This document shows positions 9,132 to 18,008 of a DNA stretch of 64,000 nucleotides, piece after piece. A program made the translations under genes and the position numbers. The first letter of the stretch is position 1, and every line of letters starts with the position of its first letter. This DNA is from UBA9214 sp964443845 (lineage in GTDB: Bacteria > Pseudomonadota > Gammaproteobacteria > UBA9214): the NCBI GenBank assembly GCA_964443845.1, contig CAYUFA010000006.1, positions 1 through 64,000 on the forward strand, in the 5' to 3' direction. A model generated the notes under the pieces. It was not told the DNA's origin, did no database searches, and worked only from the letters and a program-made list of their open reading frames with translations.

Positions 9132-9157
9132 GCGGTTGCGTCGGTCGTGAGGTAATC

Positions 9158-9189
9158 CGCAAACAGTCGCCTTCGGGCGGCTGTTTGCG
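9158..9189 (+). terminator. strong hairpin after the exported-protein gene
   Basis: A stem of about 14 bp (CGCAAACAG, one T-G pair, CGCC) closes on a TTCG tetraloop, and only a short TTT follows it. It lies 27 bases after the stop codon. The UUCG-type loop and long stem make it a likely terminator of the rhombosortase-substrate unit. Confidence 0.7.
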
Positions 9190-9197
9190 TTTCAGGT

Positions 9198-11447
9198 ATG
9201 GAACGATTCATGGCAGATCAGCGTGCCCGGCCCGATAGCCAGGCCGTGCTCGCAGCACTGAATGCCGGCAACATCGAGCTGGCCGAGCGCCAGGCGCGCG
9301 AGCTGATCGAACAGGCGCCGGATGCCGCCGATGCACGCTACGCGCTCGGACTGGTGCACCTGCTCAAGGGCGATGCCGACGGCAGTATCCAGTGGCTGCA
9401 ACACGCCAGCAGCGCATCACCCGATAACGTTACCTGGCGCGCCAATCTCGGCGTGGCCTGCCTGCGCGCGGGCCGACCGGAGGAGGCTGTCACGCACCTG
9501 ACCCGTGCACTGGAACAACAGCCGGATTACGTTATGGCACGCTACAACCTGGGTTGTGCGTTGCTCGACAGCGGACAGGCGCAACAGGCGCAGGAAAATT
9601 TCAGTGCCCTGGTGCGGCAGCAGCCCGGCAATGCCGAATACATGTGCGCACTGGGCGATGCGGCGCGTGCGTTGCGCGAATGGCGCAAGGCGGTCAGTTG
9701 CTATCGCAAGGCCATCGAGCTGGATGCCGGGCTGGGACGCGCTTATATCAATCTTGCCCCGATCCTGATGCTGAACGGGCAGCTCGACGAGGCGCTGGGA
9801 CTGGCGCGCAAGGCCGTCGAGCTGGAGCCGCGCCAGGTCCATGGCTACAAGACGCTGGGCGACTGCCTGTACCGGCAGGAGGCCTTCGAGGAGGCCATGG
9901 ACGTCTATGCCGATGGCTACGAGGTGGACCCGGAATCCCCCGTGCTGTGCGGCGCCATCGGTGACCTGTGGCTGGAAACCGGCGAACCGGGTGAGGCCTC
10001 GGCCTGGTACCAGAAGACCATTGCGCTGGATGACGGCAATATCAAGGCGCACTGCGGGCTGGCGCGCATCGTCAGGGACGGCGGTAACGCGGCGCGTGCG
10101 CTGGAACTGCTGCAACCGCTGCTGGAACGGGCGCCGGACAATGCCGACCTGCAACTGGCCCTGGGTGACACGTACTGGGATGACGGTGACGCGGAGGCTT
10201 CGCTGGTGCATTTCCGCGCGGCGCTGGAACTGCAGCCGGAACGCGTGTCGCTGCATGCCCGTATCGCCCAGGTACTGTCCTCTTCGGGCGACGTGGACGC
10301 GGCCGTTGCCGAGCATCAGCGTGCACTGGAGCAGAACCCGCGCGCGGTCGCCTCGCTGAGCGGGCTGGCAGTGACGCAGCGTGGCAAATGCGACAGCGCA
10401 TACGTCAGCACCATGGAAAGCATGCTGGAGAATCCGAAACTCGGCTCCGGCCAGCGCGCCGCGCTGCACAACGGGCTGGCTTTCTACTATGACGGTCAGA
10501 AGGACTTCGAAACCGCGGCCCGTCACACCCGCCAGTGCAACAGCTACCAGTGGGAGAACCGGACGAAGCGTGGCTGGGCCTATGACCCGGCACGCCATAC
10601 CGGGTATGTCACGGCGCTGATCGAGACCTTTGATCGTGACTACTTCGAGAGAGTCAGGACACTCGGCAATCCGGACTGTACGCCGGTGTTCATCGTTGGC
10701 ATGCCGCGTTCCGGCACCACGCTGACCGAGCAGATACTCGCGCGCCATGGCAGCGTACTGGGCATCGGCGAACGCAATTTCGCCGGCCAGTCCCTGCATG
10801 CATTTATCCATGCTTCCGGTGAATACGATGTCACGGGCCTGGCGAAACTGCGAGAGCCGGACCGGGAGAAACTGGCCGGTCTGGCGCAGCTGTACCTGGC
10901 CCGACTGGATGAACTGAAACAGAAGGCCGGCAAGACGGATGCGGCGCGCGTGGTCGACAAGATGCCGGACAACTACAGCCAGCTGGGCTGGATACTGACG
11001 CTGTTTCCGAATGCAGGAATCATCCACTGCCGGCGCGACCCGCGCGCGGTGGCGCTGTCGTGCTGGATGACGCAGTTCGGCGCCATCCGCTGGGCCTGCA
11101 AGGTGGAGCACCTGGTGGAGCGTATCACGCAGTACCGGCGCCTCATGCAGCACTGGCGCGAGGTTATTCCGGAGCGGTTTATCGAACTCGACTACGAAAC
11201 CCTGGTGACGAACCAGGAGGCCGAGTCGAAGCGCCTGATCGAGTGGATCGGGCTCGACTGGGATGACAGCTGCCTGTCGTTCTACGAATCCGACCGGCTG
11301 ATCCGTACCGCCAGCATCACCCAGGTGCGCGAGCCGATCTACACCCGTTCGGTAGAGAAGTGGAAGGCCTATGAACCCTGGTTGCCGGAACTGATGCAGC
11401 CACTGAGCGCCATGCTGGAATCCGGCAAGCCCGGACAGGATGAATGA
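9198..11447 (+). CDS. TPR repeat protein with C-terminal sulfotransferase domain
   Basis: A 749-aa two-part protein. Residues about 15-430 are tetratricopeptide repeats with typical YNLGCALLDSG and ALGDAAR helices. Residues about 495-745 form a PAPS-dependent sulfotransferase domain with the phosphosulfate loop FIVGMPRSGTTLTEQIL (about 498-514) and the 3'-phosphate-binding CRRDPRAVALS. It probably transfers sulfate from PAPS to a protein or glycan; the acceptor is unknown. No signal peptide is seen. A second in-frame ATG at 9210 is an equally possible start. The stop overlaps the next start (ATGATGA), so translational coupling is likely. Confidence 0.85.
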   Translation: MERFMADQRARPDSQAVLAALNAGNIELAERQARELIEQAPDAADARYALGLVHLLKGDADGSIQWLQHASSASPDNVTWRANLGVACLRAGRPEEAVTHLTRALEQQPDYVMARYNLGCALLDSGQAQQAQENFSALVRQQPGNAEYMCALGDAARALREWRKAVSCYRKAIELDAGLGRAYINLAPILMLNGQLDEALGLARKAVELEPRQVHGYKTLGDCLYRQEAFEEAMDVYADGYEVDPESPVLCGAIGDLWLETGEPGEASAWYQKTIALDDGNIKAHCGLARIVRDGGNAARALELLQPLLERAPDNADLQLALGDTYWDDGDAEASLVHFRAALELQPERVSLHARIAQVLSSSGDVDAAVAEHQRALEQNPRAVASLSGLAVTQRGKCDSAYVSTMESMLENPKLGSGQRAALHNGLAFYYDGQKDFETAARHTRQCNSYQWENRTKRGWAYDPARHTGYVTALIETFDRDYFERVRTLGNPDCTPVFIVGMPRSGTTLTEQILARHGSVLGIGERNFAGQSLHAFIHASGEYDVTGLAKLREPDREKLAGLAQLYLARLDELKQKAGKTDAARVVDKMPDNYSQLGWILTLFPNAGIIHCRRDPRAVALSCWMTQFGAIRWACKVEHLVERITQYRRLMQHWREVIPERFIELDYETLVTNQEAESKRLIEWIGLDWDDSCLSFYESDRLIRTASITQVREPIYTRSVEKWKAYEPWLPELMQPLSAMLESGKPGQDE

Positions 11448-12124
11448 TGACGGGACGTAACACGACGGGAGACAGGGTGGGCTGCCATCGGCGGGCGGGC
11501 CGTCTGCTGGTGCTGTGCGCGTTGCTGTGCCTGCCCCTCGTGTCCCCGGGACAGACCCCGGTGCCCTGCAATCCCGTGGTGCATCTCAATGTGGAGAACG
11601 CGTCCCTGTCGAAAACCCTCCGGGAGCTGTCGAAAGCCCATGGTTTCGCCCTGGAGTTCCCGGACAGTGTGGACCGGCCCGTAACCCTGGCTGCGGATCT
11701 GCCGCTGGACCAGCTGCTGAAACGCCTCACCAGAGGTATCAGCACGTCCTGGGTCTTTGCCGATCACCCGGCCTGCAGCGGCAACCGGATCAAGCAGCTG
11801 GTCGTGTACCCCGTCGGACGGGACGCCCCGCTGCCGCGCGCGCGCGGCTGGCAGAATGGCCACAAGGAGCGACCGCTGCCGGGGCAGGAATACATCTACG
11901 TGGATGACATGGAGCAGTATGTCCGGGATGTGCTGGAACGGAAGCACCGTGCCGACCTGATCCACCTGACTCCGGAGCAGCGGGTGGAATACCGCAACAT
12001 CCGCAAGCGCCTGAGGAAGGAAATGCGAAGCGAAAAGTTCAATGCCGGCAGGAAACGGGACCGCTCGTCTTCGAGCAGGCATCGCACCTCGTCGGGGTCA
12101 ATCACGCCGGCTGCCGGCGAGTGA
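11444..12124 (+). CDS. exported orphan STN-domain protein
   Basis: A 226-aa protein with a signal peptide (RAGRLLVLCALLCLPLVSPGQT) and one STN-like domain at about residues 46-106 (HLNVENASLSKTLRELSKAHGFALEF... TLAADLPLDQLLKRL). STN domains normally begin secretins and TonB-dependent receptors, but no secretin or barrel follows here. The C-terminal third is strongly basic and low-complexity (RKRLRKEMRSEKF, RSSSSRHR). It overlaps the TPR-sulfotransferase gene by 4 bases. Function unknown; a periplasmic scaffold or assembly role is only a guess. Confidence 0.7.
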   Translation: MMTGRNTTGDRVGCHRRAGRLLVLCALLCLPLVSPGQTPVPCNPVVHLNVENASLSKTLRELSKAHGFALEFPDSVDRPVTLAADLPLDQLLKRLTRGISTSWVFADHPACSGNRIKQLVVYPVGRDAPLPRARGWQNGHKERPLPGQEYIYVDDMEQYVRDVLERKHRADLIHLTPEQRVEYRNIRKRLRKEMRSEKFNAGRKRDRSSSSRHRTSSGSITPAAGE

Positions 12125-12154
12125 CGGTGCCAGGGAACCGTCCGGCGCGCTGCC

Positions 12155-12337
12155 TCAGTCGTCGTTGCGCCGCACCGTGCAGGTGACCTCTTCCCCGTCC
12201 AGTCCGACCTCGACGTGAATCTCGATCGGCTGGCAGCAGACCTGGCAGTCCTCGATGTAGTCCTGATCACCGTCGTACGCTTCGATCACCGTGCTGAAGC
12301 GTTCGCCGCAGTAGGGGCAGTCAATTTCCACGAGCAT
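12155..12337 (-). CDS. CPXCG motif cysteine-rich protein
   Basis: A 60-aa protein whose Cys pairs CPYCG (about residues 7-11) and CQVCCQP (about 31-37) match the CPXCG small zinc-ribbon family. Function unknown; probably binds zinc. Its start lies inside the 3' end of hemW (17-base overlap), so it is translationally coupled to hemW. Confidence 0.85.
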   Translation of the reverse strand: MLVEIDCPYCGERFSTVIEAYDGDQDYIEDCQVCCQPIEIHVEVGLDGEEVTCTVRRNDD

Positions 12338-13493
12338 CGGACATCCAGTATTGCAGTAACTCGTTCAGGTAGCGCTGGCCGTGCCGGGTCGCACGCAGCG
12401 TGTCTGCCACTCCCTCCAGCAGCCCGGCGTCGAGCGCGGCCTGCCGGCCGGGTTCCAGTGCGCCGGCGGGCAGGCCGGTGTGCCGGGTGAACAGTTCCGG
12501 GGTGAAACCCTCGTCCAGCCGCAGCGCGTTCATGACAAATTCCAGTATGGCATCCGGCGGGGCAAGTTCCACCCGGCCGCTGACGAAGCTGCGGTTCTGC
12601 AGGGCATCGAGGTAGTGTTGCGGATGCCGGATCCGGGTGCTGCGCACAATGGTCTGGCGGGCCGGCTCGGTGAGCTTGCCGTGTGCGCCGGCGCCGATAC
12701 CGAGGTAGTCACCGAAGCGCCAGTAATTGAGGTTGTGCCGGCAGGTCCTGTCATCACGTGCCCAGGCGGACACCTCGTAGCGCCGGTAGCCGCGTGATAC
12801 CAGCAGGCGGTGCCCCGCATCCTGCAGGTCGGCCAGGGTGTCCTCCTCCGGCAGCGCCGGCGGGTGGCGGTGAAACCAGGTGTTCGGCTCGATGGTCAGC
12901 TCGTACCACGACAGATGCGGCGGCTCGAGACCGGTTGCGGTGTCCAGGTCGGCCAGTGCCTGGCGGACGGTCTGCCCGGGCAGGCCGAACATCAGGTCGA
13001 GATTGAAATTGTCGAAGCCTGCGGCATGCGCGGCCGCGGCGGCCCGGATGGCCTCCCGCGCGCTGTGTATGCGGCCGATCCTTTCCAGCAGCGCCGGCTG
13101 AAAGCTCTGTATCCCGATGGACAGGCGGTTGACGCCTGCCGCCCGGAAATCCCGGAAGCGTTCGTGGTCCACCGTGCCGGGGTTGGCTTCCAGCGTGATT
13201 TCCGCGGCGGGCTGCACGGGCAGGCGTGCCCGAATACCGGTCAGCAGTCGCTCGATCGATTCCGGCGCAAACAGGCTGGGTGTGCCGCCACCGAGGAATA
13301 CGCTGACGACGGGTCGCCCCCAGGCCGCCGGCAGGTCCTGCTCGAGATCGGCCAGCAGGGCATCCACGTAGCGGGTCTCGGGAATGCCGGCACGGGCCTC
13401 GTGCGAGTTGAAATCACAATACGGGCACTTGCGTACGCACCACGGGATATGGACGTAGAGGGAGAGTGGTGGCGTGCTGGTGAAGTGGAACAT
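12321..13493 (-). CDS. hemW: radical SAM heme chaperone HemW
   Basis: A 390-aa radical SAM protein of the HemN/HemW family. The cluster-binding motif CVRKCPYC uses Cys 19, 23 and 26 and is followed by DF rather than a fourth Cys, which marks HemW (heme trafficking) rather than coproporphyrinogen oxidase HemN. GGGTPSLF and the C-terminal HemN_C-like part are present. It is the third member of the usual rph-rdgB-hemW order, but here 303 bases separate it from rdgB. Confidence 0.92.
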   Translation of the reverse strand: MFHFTSTPPLSLYVHIPWCVRKCPYCDFNSHEARAGIPETRYVDALLADLEQDLPAAWGRPVVSVFLGGGTPSLFAPESIERLLTGIRARLPVQPAAEITLEANPGTVDHERFRDFRAAGVNRLSIGIQSFQPALLERIGRIHSAREAIRAAAAAHAAGFDNFNLDLMFGLPGQTVRQALADLDTATGLEPPHLSWYELTIEPNTWFHRHPPALPEEDTLADLQDAGHRLLVSRGYRRYEVSAWARDDRTCRHNLNYWRFGDYLGIGAGAHGKLTEPARQTIVRSTRIRHPQHYLDALQNRSFVSGRVELAPPDAILEFVMNALRLDEGFTPELFTRHTGLPAGALEPGRQAALDAGLLEGVADTLRATRHGQRYLNELLQYWMSDARGN

Positions 13494-13796
13494 GGCAGGT
13501 GCGCAGAGGGGCGTGACTACAGGATAGAACAGGATTCATTCCGTGGCATGGATTCCACAGGGACGGACCGGATGAGATCCGCTGCTGCAGGGAGTCCGGT
13601 TCTTTCGGCTCCGGCGTCTCGCCGTTGAAGGGCTGGCATCGATGCCGCTTGCTTCGCCAGCAGACAGGCCCCTGCGAGAAAATTCCCGGAAGGGGTACGG
13701 CTCATGCGCGACCAGGGTTACCGCCCGGGTCTGGTGCGGACGAGGTCCGCGCCTGCAAGAATCCTGCAGCGGTCGCCGCAGGGGTCGCCCCGGCGG
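13494..13796. other. 303-base spacer between rdgB and hemW, no supported gene
   Basis: rdgB and hemW are often tightly linked, so this gap is larger than usual. It holds short palindromes (GGCATCGATGCC near 13631 and an imperfect CCTGCAGCG/CGCCGCAGG stem near 13763). The only open frame, about 60 codons on the minus strand from 13705, has no ribosome-binding site or recognisable sequence. Confidence 0.5.
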
Positions 13797-14396
13797 CTAG
13801 CGCTGTAGCGGTTGCAGCGCCGCGACCAGCTTGCGCAGTGCCTGCCCGCGATGACTGAGTGCGTTCTTGACCTCGGGCGGTAGTTCCGCGGAGGTACAGT
13901 CGTGCGTCGGCACGTAGAACACCGGGTCGTAGCCGAAGCCGTTTTCCCCGCGCGGCGCGTCCAGGATGCGGCCTTCCCACGTACCCTGGCAGATCAGCGG
14001 CGTGGGATCGTCGGCATGGCGCAGGTACACCAGCAGGCACTGGAAGCGGGCGGTGCGCGCCGCTTCCGGGACGTCGCGCAGCACGGCGAGCAGTTTCTCC
14101 AGGTTGGCCTGATCACTGGCGCCCGCGCCGGCGTAGCGCGCCGAGTAGATGCCAGGCGCTCCATGCAGGGCGTCGACCTCGATCCCGGAATCGTCCGCGA
14201 TCGCCGCCAGGCCGGTGTGAGCGGCGGCGTTGCGCGCCTTGAGCAGCGCGTTTTCGACGAAGGTCAGCCCGGTTTCCTCGGCATCCGGCACCCCGTATTC
14301 TCCCTGGGGTCGCACACGGATCTGCAGCGGCTCCAGCAGCTGGTTGATTTCGCGGACCTTGCCGGCGTTGCTGCTGGCCAGAATGAGATCTTGCAT
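13797..14396 (-). CDS. rdgB: dITP/XTP pyrophosphatase (RdgB/HAM1)
   Basis: Hydrolyses dITP, ITP and XTP to monophosphates, keeping deaminated purines out of DNA and RNA. The 199-aa protein shows the family start LILASSNAGKVREINQLL, the catalytic and metal region ADDSGIEVDALHGAPGIYSARYAG, and the nucleotide-binding FGYDPVF and LSHRGQALRKL. It lies 17 bases after rph on the same strand. Confidence 0.96.
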   Translation of the reverse strand: MQDLILASSNAGKVREINQLLEPLQIRVRPQGEYGVPDAEETGLTFVENALLKARNAAAHTGLAAIADDSGIEVDALHGAPGIYSARYAGAGASDQANLEKLLAVLRDVPEAARTARFQCLLVYLRHADDPTPLICQGTWEGRILDAPRGENGFGYDPVFYVPTHDCTSAELPPEVKNALSHRGQALRKLVAALQPLQR

Positions 14397-14413
14397 GGTG
14401 GCTGGCGGCGTAT

Positions 14414-15133
14414 TTATGCGTGTTCCAGTGCGCTGTGCTGGCTGTCCAGCAGTTCGGTGATCCCCTTGCGCGCCAGTGCCAGCAGGGCGGTCAGTTCGTC
14501 CTGGCTGAAGGCGTGTCCTTCCGCCGTGCCCTGGATCTCGATGAAGTCGCCGGTGTCGTTCATGACTACGTTCATGTCGGTCTCGGCCTTGCAGTCCTCC
14601 GGGTAGTCCAGATCGAGCACGGGTGTGCCCCGGAATATGCCCACGGAAACCGAGGCAACCCGGCCGGTGAGCGGGCTGTGGGGAAGCACCTTGCGTTCGA
14701 CCAGGGACGCGATGGCATCCGCCAGTGCCACATAGCCGCCGGTGATGCTCGCGGTGCGGGTGCCGCCGTCCGCCTGGATGACGTCACAGTCGATGGTGAT
14801 GGAGCGTTCGCCCAGCTTTTTCAGGTCGACCACCGCGCGTAGCGAGCGCCCGATCAGCCGCTGGATCTCCATGGTACGCCCCCCCTGTTTGCCGCGCGCC
14901 GCTTCGCGCCCCATGCGGCTGGACGTGGAACGTGGCAGCATGCCGTATTCCGCGGTGACCCAGCCTTCGCCCTTGCCGCGCAGGAATCCCGGCACATGGT
15001 CCTCCACGGTCGCGTTGCACAGGACCCGGGTGTCGCCGAATTCCACCAGCACCGAACCTTCGGCGTGCTTGGTGTAGTTGCGGGTGATACGCACGTGGCG
15101 CATTTCGTCGGGTGCACGGTTGCTCGGACGCAT
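14414..15133 (-). CDS. rph: ribonuclease PH
   Basis: Phosphorolytic 3'-5' exoribonuclease that trims tRNA 3' ends. The 239-aa protein starts MRPSNRAPDEMRHVRITRNYTKHAEGS, the normal family N-terminus. It carries RSLRAVVDL with the phosphate-binding Arg, GGTRTASITG, and the conserved C-terminal MNDTGDFIEIQGTAEG. An AGGAATT ribosome-binding site supports this start. First gene of rph-rdgB-hemW; divergent from the small exported protein. Confidence 0.96.
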   Translation of the reverse strand: MRPSNRAPDEMRHVRITRNYTKHAEGSVLVEFGDTRVLCNATVEDHVPGFLRGKGEGWVTAEYGMLPRSTSSRMGREAARGKQGGRTMEIQRLIGRSLRAVVDLKKLGERSITIDCDVIQADGGTRTASITGGYVALADAIASLVERKVLPHSPLTGRVASVSVGIFRGTPVLDLDYPEDCKAETDMNVVMNDTGDFIEIQGTAEGHAFSQDELTALLALARKGITELLDSQHSALEHA

Positions 15134-15417
15134 GGGAATTCCTGTCAGGATTGCGAAGGGCGCAGTATAGCGCGATCCCGTCCATGTGCGGCGCACCGGT
15201 ACGCGCATGCCGGCTTGCCCTTCCTGGCGTGCACCTGTTTCGTAACTGCGCGTCCTGGATCACAAAAAATTGCGTGGCGGACGGATGTGCCGCCGGAATG
15301 TGACCGGTTTTGCCAAATGCAGGAATGAATTCAAGGAGCGCCGCACTCCGGCCGATGTGTCCGGTGTTAGAGTATCGCTGCGTGATCCCCCGGGATCGAC
15401 TACATGGAGAAAGAGCT

Positions 15418-15726
15418 ATGCAACACGTAAAACGGAATCTGGCAAGCTGGCTGATGGCCGCCGTGCTGGCCACCACCCAACTCGCGCTTGCCCCCGCTGC
15501 AGCGGCCTCCGTGGATGAGAATGGCTCCAGCCCGGGCGGCGGCGAGATCATCTTCGATTCATTGGTCGTGCGTCCGGTTGGCCTGGTAGGTACCGTGGCC
15601 GGCGCGGCCGTGTTCCTGGTGTCGTTGCCGTTCAGTGCCCTGGGGGGCAACGTCGGTCAGGTCGCGAACCAGATGGTGGTCGCACCGGCCCGTTACACGT
15701 TCGTGCGTCCGATCGGCGAGTTCTAG
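15418..15726 (+). CDS. small conserved exported protein
   Basis: A 102-aa protein with a signal peptide (SWLMAAVLATTQLALAPAAAAS) and a mature part containing VVRPVGLVGTVAGAAVFLVSLPFSALGGNVG, then VVAPARYTFVRPIGEF. The pattern recalls a small conserved gammaproteobacterial family with one hydrophobic hairpin; no function is known to me. GGAGAAAG lies before the start. It is followed by a strong terminator, so it is probably monocistronic. Confidence 0.75.
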   Translation: MQHVKRNLASWLMAAVLATTQLALAPAAAASVDENGSSPGGGEIIFDSLVVRPVGLVGTVAGAAVFLVSLPFSALGGNVGQVANQMVVAPARYTFVRPIGEF

Positions 15727-15746
15727 CCGCCGCAGGTCACCATCCG

Positions 15747-15778
15747 GCCGCTGCAGCGAGCGCTGCGGCGGCTTTTTT
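15747..15778 (+). terminator. Rho-independent terminator
   Basis: A 12-bp GC-rich inverted repeat (GCCGCTGCAGCG against CGCTGCGGCGGC, with one G-T pair) is followed at once by six T. It lies 20 bases after the small exported-protein gene. Confidence 0.88.
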
Positions 15779-15862
15779 GTTGACTGCCGGAGGGCTGTTC
15801 ATTTCCGGTAGTGCGGGAATCGCGTACCATTGGCCGCCTGTCACCGACCCGCAGGAACCGTC

Positions 15863-16729
15863 ATGGTCCATAGCATGACCGCCTTTGCCCGCCAGGAATG
15901 CGAACTCGAAACGGGTGCGTTGTCCTGGGAGGTGCGCTCACTCAACCACCGTTACCTGGAAATCAGCCTGCGACTGCCGGAAGAACTGCGCGCGCTGGAG
16001 AGCGCGGTGCGCGAGCGGATCAACGCCAGGCTGGGTCGGGGCAAGCTGGATTGCAGCTGTCGCTTCCGCCCGTCCACCAGCGCCAGCGCGCCGGTCGAAA
16101 TCAACCCGGAAAACCTGCAACGCCTGCTGGCGGCGTGCCGCACGGTCGGCGCGCAGCTGTCCGAATCCGCCGTGCTCAGTCCCCTGGATCTGCTGCGCTG
16201 GCCCGGTGTGGTGCACGAGGTGCAGCCGGACCTGGCGCCCCTGCACCAGGCCACACTGGAGCTGCTGGATCGTACCCTGGACGAGCTGGTGGAAACGCGC
16301 GCCCGCGAGGGCGTGAAAATCAGCCAGGCGCTGCTCGCGCGCTGTGACGGCATGGCGCAGCAGGTTGCGCAGGTGCGAGCCCTGCTGCCGGACATCCGCT
16401 CCGCGCTGCGCAGAAAGATGGAGACGCGTCTGGCGGAGCTCGACGTGGTGGCCGATCCGGGGCGGCTCGAGCAGGAGCTGGTCCTGCAGCTGCAGAAGAT
16501 CGACGTCGACGAGGAACTGGACCGGCTCGACAGCCACCTCGGCGAGGTGCGCCGCGTCGTGGGCGCCAGCGAACCGGTCGGCCGGCGGCTGGATTTTCTC
16601 ATGCAGGAGCTCAACCGCGAGGCCAACACCCTGGGATCCAAGTCGGTTGCCGTGGAGTCGACCAGCGTCTCGGTCGAACTCAAGGTGTTGATCGAGCAGA
16701 TGCGCGAACAGGTCCAGAACGTGGAGTAG
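15863..16729 (+). CDS. yicC: YicC family endoribonuclease
   Basis: A 288-aa YicC-family protein: MVHSMTAFARQE at the start, SLNHRYLEISLRLPEELR, and the conserved C-terminus FLMQELNREANTLGSKS followed by ELKVLIEQMREQVQNVE. Family members have been described as endoribonucleases. The start is the ATG giving the canonical VHSMTAF N-terminus. It lies 4 bases before gmk in the usual yicC-gmk-rpoZ-spoT order. Confidence 0.93.
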   Translation: MVHSMTAFARQECELETGALSWEVRSLNHRYLEISLRLPEELRALESAVRERINARLGRGKLDCSCRFRPSTSASAPVEINPENLQRLLAACRTVGAQLSESAVLSPLDLLRWPGVVHEVQPDLAPLHQATLELLDRTLDELVETRAREGVKISQALLARCDGMAQQVAQVRALLPDIRSALRRKMETRLAELDVVADPGRLEQELVLQLQKIDVDEELDRLDSHLGEVRRVVGASEPVGRRLDFLMQELNREANTLGSKSVAVESTSVSVELKVLIEQMREQVQNVE

Positions 16730-16733
16730 CTGT

Positions 16734-17372
16734 GTGGGCGAGACGACGCATTCCGGCACGCTCTACATCGTTTCCGCCCCCTCGGGCGCCGGCAAGTCGA
16801 GCCTGCTGAAGGCCCTGCTGGAGCGCTCCGGCGACGGCATCGGGCTGTCGGTCTCGACCACCACGCGCGCCCCGCGTCCCGGCGAGGTGGAGGGTGTGCA
16901 TTACCATTTCGTCGACGTGGATCGCTTCCAGGACATGGTGGCGGCCGGCGAGTTCCTGGAACATGCGCAGGTATTCGACCACTGGTACGGGACCTCGCGG
17001 CGTGCGGTAGAAAACCGCCTGGCGGAAGGGCGGGACGTAATCCTGGAGATCGACTGGCAGGGCGCGCGCAGCGTCCGTGACCAGGTCCCTGCCACGGTAA
17101 GTATCTTTATATTGCCCCCTTCGCGTGCGGAACTGGAAGCGCGCCTGCGGGCGCGTGGCCAGGATGCCCCGGACGTGATCGCGCGGCGCATGCGTGACGC
17201 CGTCAGCGAGCTGTCCCACTACGCGGAATATGACTACCTGGTCATCAATGATCTATTCGCGGAGGCCCTGGAGGGCCTGGCCGCAATCGTCCAGGCGCGG
17301 CGCCAGCGGCTCGAGGCCCAGCTGCAACGCCACGCCCGACTACTGGCCGAGTTGCTGGCGCCGGGTCACTGA
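16734..17372 (+). CDS. gmk: guanylate kinase
   Basis: Phosphorylates GMP to GDP. The 212-aa protein has the P-loop SAPSGAGKSSLLKALL near the N-terminus, STTTRAPRPGEVEGVHYHFV for GMP binding, and the lid region. It appears to start with GTG four bases after the yicC stop; no in-frame ATG lies before the P-loop. Confidence 0.95.
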   Translation: MGETTHSGTLYIVSAPSGAGKSSLLKALLERSGDGIGLSVSTTTRAPRPGEVEGVHYHFVDVDRFQDMVAAGEFLEHAQVFDHWYGTSRRAVENRLAEGRDVILEIDWQGARSVRDQVPATVSIFILPPSRAELEARLRARGQDAPDVIARRMRDAVSELSHYAEYDYLVINDLFAEALEGLAAIVQARRQRLEAQLQRHARLLAELLAPGH

Positions 17373-17432
17373 ATCGGGTAAACTTCCCAGCCCCGTCAGG
17401 CGGGCACAGCAGGTGCAATCCCGGAGAGTGAC

Positions 17433-17771
17433 ATGGCACGCGTTACCGTAGAAGACTGTCTCGACAAGGTGGATAACCGTTTTCAGCTGGTGCTGCTGGC
17501 GACCAAGCGCGCCCGTCAGCTGGCCAACGGGGTGATGCCGCTGGTGCCCTGGGAAAACGACAAGCCGACCATCGTCGCCCTGCGCGAGATCGCCGACGGC
17601 CTGATTACCCCGGAGCTGTTGAAGGAAACGCAGCACCAGACGACCGAGCCCGAGATCGACGCCGAAGACCTGGCCCTGCTGGCCGAGGTGACCGAGACCG
17701 TCACCGAGACGGTCGAAGAGCCGGAAGAACAGCCCGATGCCACACCGCCGGAAGACGCCGGCGAGGAATAG
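17433..17771 (+). CDS. rpoZ: RNA polymerase omega subunit
   Basis: The 112-aa omega subunit, which assists RNA polymerase assembly and ppGpp response. MARVTVEDCLDKVDNRFQLV and ATKRARQL are diagnostic. Beyond the core it has an acidic Thr/Glu-rich tail (residues about 80-112, with TETVTETVEEPEEQ), longer than the 91-aa E. coli protein. It precedes spoT as usual. Confidence 0.96.
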   Translation: MARVTVEDCLDKVDNRFQLVLLATKRARQLANGVMPLVPWENDKPTIVALREIADGLITPELLKETQHQTTEPEIDAEDLALLAEVTETVTETVEEPEEQPDATPPEDAGEE

Positions 17772-18008
17772 TCAGCCCGGGCTCCGGCCCATGGCGCGCT
17801 GGCTCGTGCGGGTCCTGAGCCGCTCACCCGCGCCGGACTCCACTCCATCCTGTTGATCCCGATATAGATTATCCGGCCTGCCTTGCAGCCGGCCAGTGTC
17901 GGTGCTGCGTCGATACCCGGCCGCCGCGGTTGGGGTTATAGTTGCCGCGTGGACGACTTCAACCGACAGTTACACGAAGCGGACAGGTCCGCTTCCGGGC
18001 GCACACGC

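Noticed and set aside
13517..13705. 60-codon frame between hemW and rdgB
   Set aside because: No ribosome-binding site, no similarity, and biased composition.
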